Positions 48,298 through 51,913 of a stretch of DNA of 51,913 bases are shown piece by piece. This stretch comes from Methyloversatilis sp. (GTDB taxonomy: Bacteria > Pseudomonadota > Gammaproteobacteria > Burkholderiales > Rhodocyclaceae): positions 1 to 51,913 of the forward strand of contig NZ_JAUYNV010000026.1 of assembly GCF_030698125.1 (NCBI RefSeq), given 5' to 3'. The notes under the pieces were generated by a model. The model saw nothing but the letters and a program-made list of their open reading frames with translations, was not told the DNA's origin and searched no databases. The translations under genes were made by a program, and so were the position numbers. The stretch's first letter is position 1. Every line of letters starts with the position of its first letter.

Positions 48298-49909
48298 CGC
48301 GGCGACGGTGGCGCCCGACGACGACAGCGTCAGCCTGTCGTCCCTGACGCCACTGCGCTACTTCAGCCTGTACCGGCTGCTGATGACGTCGGCGCTGCTG
48401 GCCATCGTGCTCGGCTTCGCTGGCGACATCAGCTTCGGCCGCTACAACGAAGTGCTGTTCTCGCGCACTGCGCTTGCGTACTGGGCCTTCGCGCTGGTGA
48501 CGATGCTCGGCGCGGACCGCGCGTTGCCGACATCCGGCGGTCGCCTCACGCTGGGCGTGCTGGCGGACATCTTCTTTCTCACGTTGCTCACCTACGCCAG
48601 CGGCGGCGCGAGCAGCGGTTTGCCCTTCATGCACGTGGTCGTGCTGGCCTTCGCCGCGCTGGTCGGGCAGGGCCGGCTGGCGGTGTTCTATGCTGCGGTG
48701 GCCAGTCTGGCCATGCTGTTCGAGCAGTCGATACAGGCGATCACCACGGTCGATGACGCGACCACTTTCGTGCAGGTCGGTACCATCAGCATCGGCTTCT
48801 TCGCCACGGCGATTGCGGTGCGCCTGCTGGCGCGGCGCGTCATCGCCAACGAGTTGCTGGCGCGCGAGCGCGGGCGTGATCTGGCCGAGCAGGTGCGGGT
48901 GAACGAGCGCGTCATCCGCGACATGGAAGACGGCGTGCTGGTGGTCGATCCCGATGGTCGCGTGACGCAGGCGAATCCGCAGGCACATCGCCTGCTCGAC
49001 CCCACCATGCCGCGCCCGGTCACGCTGGCCGACTTTTCGCCCGCGCTCGACGACCTGCTGTCAGGCATCGCGTCGGCCGACCGCGAACGCGTCATGGTGC
49101 TCGACTTGCCGGCGCGGCCGGCCGCGGTGCGCGTGCGCTGCGTGCCGGCGGGCGGGCAGGGCGGTCACCTCCTGTTCATCGAAGATCTGGCGCGGCTGCG
49201 CGAACAGGCGCGCCAGATCAAGCTGGCCGCGCTCGGCCGGCTGACTGCAAGCATGGCGCATGAAATCCGCAATCCGCTGTCGGCCATCACGCAGGCGGCC
49301 GAACTGCTGCAGGAAGAGCGCCGTGCCGAAACGCAGGCCCGACTCACCCGCATCATCTGCGACAACAGCCTGCGGCTTGACCGGCTGGTCAGCGACGTGC
49401 TCGAACTCGGTCGCCGCGACCGGGCCGAACCCGAGTTGCTCGACTTGGCCGTCTATGCGCGCAACTTTGTCGAAGAACTGGCGATGCGCGATGCATCGGT
49501 ACGCAGCCGCGTGCGCGTCGATGCGCCGGCCGCGGGCGTGATCTGGTTCGACCGCGGCCATCTGCATCAGGTGTTGTGGAATCTGGTGGTCAATGCGCTG
49601 CGCTACGCCAGTCAGGGCCTGGAATCAGTCCGCATCATCGTGCGTAGCGAAGACGACGCGACGCTGATCGAAGTGCTCGACGACGGCCCGGGCATCGACA
49701 TCGCGGTGCGTACGCACCTGTTCGAGCCCTTCTTCACCACGCACAGCAAGGGCACCGGCCTCGGCCTCTACATCGCGCGCGAACTGTGCGAAGCCAACGG
49801 GGCGCGGCTGGACTTCGTGGATAATTCGCCCGGGGCGCACTTTCGCGTACGCGGCATGAACAGAAGCTGGGACGGTGCATGGAACGTCGGCGATCACAAC
49901 GTGAGCTGA
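48269..49909 (+). CDS. pilS: PilS-type sensor histidine kinase
   Basis: 546-aa kinase of the PilS type, controlling type IV pilus genes with PilR. Several TM helices occupy about residues 30-190. A PAS-like region follows (MEDGVLVVDPDGRVTQANPQ), then the HisKA box ASMAHEIRNPLSAI with phospho-His331, and the HATPase with VNALRYASQG, DDGPGI and GTGLGLYIARELC. ATG 48269 is preferred (GGGA upstream); ATG 48275 is possible. It overlaps pilR by 31 bases. Confidence 0.9.
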   Translation: MRMRTTTATDAATVAPDDDSVSLSSLTPLRYFSLYRLLMTSALLAIVLGFAGDISFGRYNEVLFSRTALAYWAFALVTMLGADRALPTSGGRLTLGVLADIFFLTLLTYASGGASSGLPFMHVVVLAFAALVGQGRLAVFYAAVASLAMLFEQSIQAITTVDDATTFVQVGTISIGFFATAIAVRLLARRVIANELLARERGRDLAEQVRVNERVIRDMEDGVLVVDPDGRVTQANPQAHRLLDPTMPRPVTLADFSPALDDLLSGIASADRERVMVLDLPARPAAVRVRCVPAGGQGGHLLFIEDLARLREQARQIKLAALGRLTASMAHEIRNPLSAITQAAELLQEERRAETQARLTRIICDNSLRLDRLVSDVLELGRRDRAEPELLDLAVYARNFVEELAMRDASVRSRVRVDAPAAGVIWFDRGHLHQVLWNLVVNALRYASQGLESVRIIVRSEDDATLIEVLDDGPGIDIAVRTHLFEPFFTTHSKGTGLGLYIARELCEANGARLDFVDNSPGAHFRVRGMNRSWDGAWNVGDHNVS

Positions 49910-51228
49910 AGGTGCTGGTGGTCGACGACGAAGACGATCTGCGCGAGCTGATCGACATGTCGCTGGCCCGCATGGGCCTGCACGCTTCGCTGGCCGGCTC
50001 CGTCGAACAGGCGCGTGACTTCCTCGCGCGCGAACAGTTCGCGCTGTGCCTGACCGACATGCGTCTGCCCGACGGCGAAGGCATGGATCTGGTGCGCCAC
50101 ATCGCCGAACACCACCGCGACCTGCCGGTGGCCGTCATCACCGCTTACGGCAGCATGGACAACGCGGTGGCCGCGCTGAAGGCGGGCGCCTTCGACTACC
50201 TCGCCAAGCCGGTGTCGATCGAACAGCTGCGCGCGCTGGTGCGCTCGGCGCTTGACCTGCCGGGCCGCAACGCCGCCTCGCCGGCACAGGGCGCCGACGC
50301 GCTGGTCGGCGACGCACCGGCGCTGGTGCACGTGCGCGACATGATCACCAAGCTGGCGCGCAGCAGTGCGCCGGTCAACATCCAGGGCGAATCGGGCAGC
50401 GGCAAGGAGCGCGCTGCACGGCTCATCCACGAACTGGGTGCGCGCCGCGCCGGGCCGTTCATCGCCGTCAATTGCGGCGCCATTCCCGAAACCCTGGTCG
50501 AGTCGGAGTTCTTCGGCTACACCAAGGGCGCCTTCACGGGAGCGGATGCCGACCGCGAAGGCTATTTCCAGGCGGCGAAGGGCGGCACGCTGTTTCTCGA
50601 CGAAGTCGGCGATCTGCCGCTTTCGATGCAGGTGAAGCTGCTGCGCGCCATTCAGGAAAAGTCGGTGCGCCGGGTCGGCGCGCGCAGCGAAGAGCCGACC
50701 GACATCCGGCTGATCAGCGCTACGCACCGTAATCTGAAGCAGATGGTCGATGACGGGCGCTTCCGGCAGGACCTGTTCTACCGCCTCAATGTGCTCGAAC
50801 TGCGCATGCCCAGCCTGCGCGAATGCCGCGAATCCATTCCACAGCTCGCGCAGACCTTGCTCGAGCGCATCGCTGCACCGGACAACGCGCACCCGGTACT
50901 GACGCGCGCCGCGATCGACGCGCTGTGCGCCTACCCCTTCCCGGGCAACGTGCGCGAGCTCGAGAACGTGCTCGAACGCGCCTACGCGCTGAGTGCCGAC
51001 TCACAGATCGACGCCGCCGACCTCGGCCTGATGCCGCCCGATGCCGACGCCCCCGCCGACCAGGCCGGCGAATTGCCGCTGCAGGACTACCTCGACCGCA
51101 TGGAGCGCGCCGCCATCGAAGAGGCGCTGCGCAAGACCCGCTACAACCGCACCGCTGCCGCCCGTCTGCTCGGCGTCACCTTCCGCTCGCTGCGCTACCG
51201 CCTGCAGCGGCTGGGCATCAATGAGTGA
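49879..51228 (+). CDS. pilR: PilR-type sigma-54 response regulator
   Basis: 449-aa NtrC-class activator. Receiver: Asp16/Asp17, phospho-Asp60 (CLTDMRLPD) and Lys110. AAA+ domain: Walker A GESGSGKE (about 171-178), GAFTGA loop (about 218-223) that contacts sigma-54, and FLDEVGDLPLS. C-terminal Fis-type HTH (about 415-447, NRTAAARLLGVTFRSLRYRL). It activates pilin transcription in well-studied relatives; no pilin gene lies in this window. Confidence 0.93.
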   Translation: MERRRSQRELKVLVVDDEDDLRELIDMSLARMGLHASLAGSVEQARDFLAREQFALCLTDMRLPDGEGMDLVRHIAEHHRDLPVAVITAYGSMDNAVAALKAGAFDYLAKPVSIEQLRALVRSALDLPGRNAASPAQGADALVGDAPALVHVRDMITKLARSSAPVNIQGESGSGKERAARLIHELGARRAGPFIAVNCGAIPETLVESEFFGYTKGAFTGADADREGYFQAAKGGTLFLDEVGDLPLSMQVKLLRAIQEKSVRRVGARSEEPTDIRLISATHRNLKQMVDDGRFRQDLFYRLNVLELRMPSLRECRESIPQLAQTLLERIAAPDNAHPVLTRAAIDALCAYPFPGNVRELENVLERAYALSADSQIDAADLGLMPPDADAPADQAGELPLQDYLDRMERAAIEEALRKTRYNRTAAARLLGVTFRSLRYRLQRLGINE

Positions 51229-51256
51229 AGGTCGTATCTCGGGCGTCGCGGTGCGA

Positions 51257-51323
51257 ATCGCCTGCGGGGCAGGCTCCTACGAAAGACCTCGCACTTTTCG
51301 CAGGAGCCTGCCCCGCAGGCGAT
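51257..51323. repeat. 28-bp inverted repeat downstream of pilR
   Basis: The left arm at 51257-51284 and the right arm at 51296-51323 are inverted copies with one mismatch and an 11-base loop. It starts 28 bases after the pilR stop and could act as a transcription terminator or RNA-protecting hairpin. The right arm is also the first unit of the tandem array. Confidence 0.85.
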
Positions 51324-51913
51324 CCGGTGCGTCGAACACGTGTTGTCGCGTGATCCGCGTGGCGATCGCGGGCCGGGCCCGCCCCAGCGAGAAGCGTGGT
51401 GTTTTTCGCAGGAGCCTGCCCCGCAGGCGATCCCGCGCGCCGAACACGTGTTGTCGCGTGATCAGCGTGGCGATCGCGGGCCGGGCCCGCCCCAGCGAAA
51501 AGAGTCGTGTTTTTCGCAGGAGCCTGCCCCGCAGGCGATCCCGCGCGCCGAACACGTGTTGTCGCGTGATCAGCATGGCGATCACAGGCCGGGCCCGCCC
51601 CAGCAAAAAGCGTGATGTCTTTCGTAGGAGCCTGCCCCGCAGGCGATCCGGCGCGTCGAACACGTGGTGTCGCGTGATCCGCGTGATCCGCGTGGCGATC
51701 GCGGGCCGGGCCCGCCCCAGCGAAAAGAGTCGTGTTTTTCGCAGGAGCCTGCCCCGCAGGCGATCCCGCGCGTCGAACACGTGTTGTCGCGTGATCAGCA
51801 TGGCGATCACAGGCCGGGCCCGCCCCAGCGAAAAGAGTCGTGTTTTTCGCAGGAGCCTGCCCCGCAGGCGATCCCGCGCGCCGAACACGTGTTGTCGCGT
51901 GATCCGCGTGGCG
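51296..51913. repeat. Tandem array of 108-bp palindrome-rich units
   Basis: Copies of (C/T)AGGAGCCTG start at 51301, 51409, 51517, 51625, 51742 and 51850. Spacing is 108 bp, except 117 between the fourth and fifth because a 9-bp direct duplication (GTGATCCGC) was inserted. Each unit holds three palindromes: GCCTGC-CCC-GCAGGC, AACACGTGTT and GCGGGC-CGG-GCCCGC. The array runs past the window end. A minus-strand frame with a 36-residue repeat exists only because 108 is divisible by three. Confidence 0.95.

Noticed and set aside
51277..51888. 203-codon minus-strand frame made of 36-residue repeats
   Set aside because: The 108-bp period is divisible by three, so the frame stays open by arithmetic. 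The product is an Arg-rich repeat with no folded-protein features.

Overview
The window is GC-rich chromosomal DNA with dense coding and little foreign material. Gene content and order point to a betaproteobacterium, probably of the Rhodocyclales/Sterolibacteriaceae type (Methyloversatilis-like is a guess). The evidence is queA-tgt-yajC-secDF, rplU-rpmA-obgE-proB, ribF-ileS-lspA-fkpB-ispH, pcnB next to dgk-panB-panC-panD, a DUF2322 gene after purB, two PEP-CTERM proteins, and an unknown/pilS/pilR trio. No IS element, prophage or CRISPR array was seen.

Layout. 0.1-2.7 kb (minus): ilvE, a CHCC zinc-finger protein, a SnoaL-like protein and a YheT hydrolase. 2.8-5.0 kb (plus): nudJ, a secreted protein with a possible transglutaminase-like Cys-His-Asp triad, and mnmA, all overlapping. 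5.0-7.5 kb: a YibF-type GST (minus), then purB and DUF2322 (plus). 7.5-8.1 kb: a tandem array of six 84/85-bp units, each with two hairpins. 8.4-13.8 kb (minus): queA, tgt, yajC, secD, secF. 13.9-20.4 kb (plus): tRNA-Leu(CAA), ribF, ileS, lspA, fkpB, ispH, an Irr-like Fur regulator and tRNA-Thr(CGT). 20.6-29.7 kb: an unknown minus gene, pepN (plus), a LysR regulator, and the pantothenate cluster pcnB-DUF486-dgk-panB-panC-panD (minus), without the expected folK.

29.8-37.1 kb (plus) is the most unusual part. It holds a DUF2946 protein, a TonB-dependent receptor, a YcnI-type (DUF1775) copper-binding protein, a second DUF2946 protein, two PEP-CTERM proteins and an OprC/NosA-like copper receptor. 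YcnI and both PEP-CTERM proteins are predicted to begin with histidine after signal-peptide removal, which is how copper 'histidine brace' proteins bind the metal. I infer a copper-handling locus with surface-anchored copper ligands.

37.3-43.6 kb holds regulators and stress-type genes: a Crp/Fnr gene broken by a one-base deletion in a G run, a small 58-aa protein, a phospholipase D/cardiolipin synthase, a small 93-aa protein, a lone receiver, a NarL-type response regulator, a 53-aa DUF1328 membrane protein and a HisKA_3 histidine kinase. 43.6-46.6 kb (minus) is rplU-rpmA-obgE-proB. 46.7-51.2 kb (plus) is ispB, tRNA-Pro(CGG), a PP0621-like protein, pilS and pilR. A long inverted repeat and a 108-bp tandem array of palindromes follow pilR and run off the window end. 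A relative of the same element lies in the first 150 bases.
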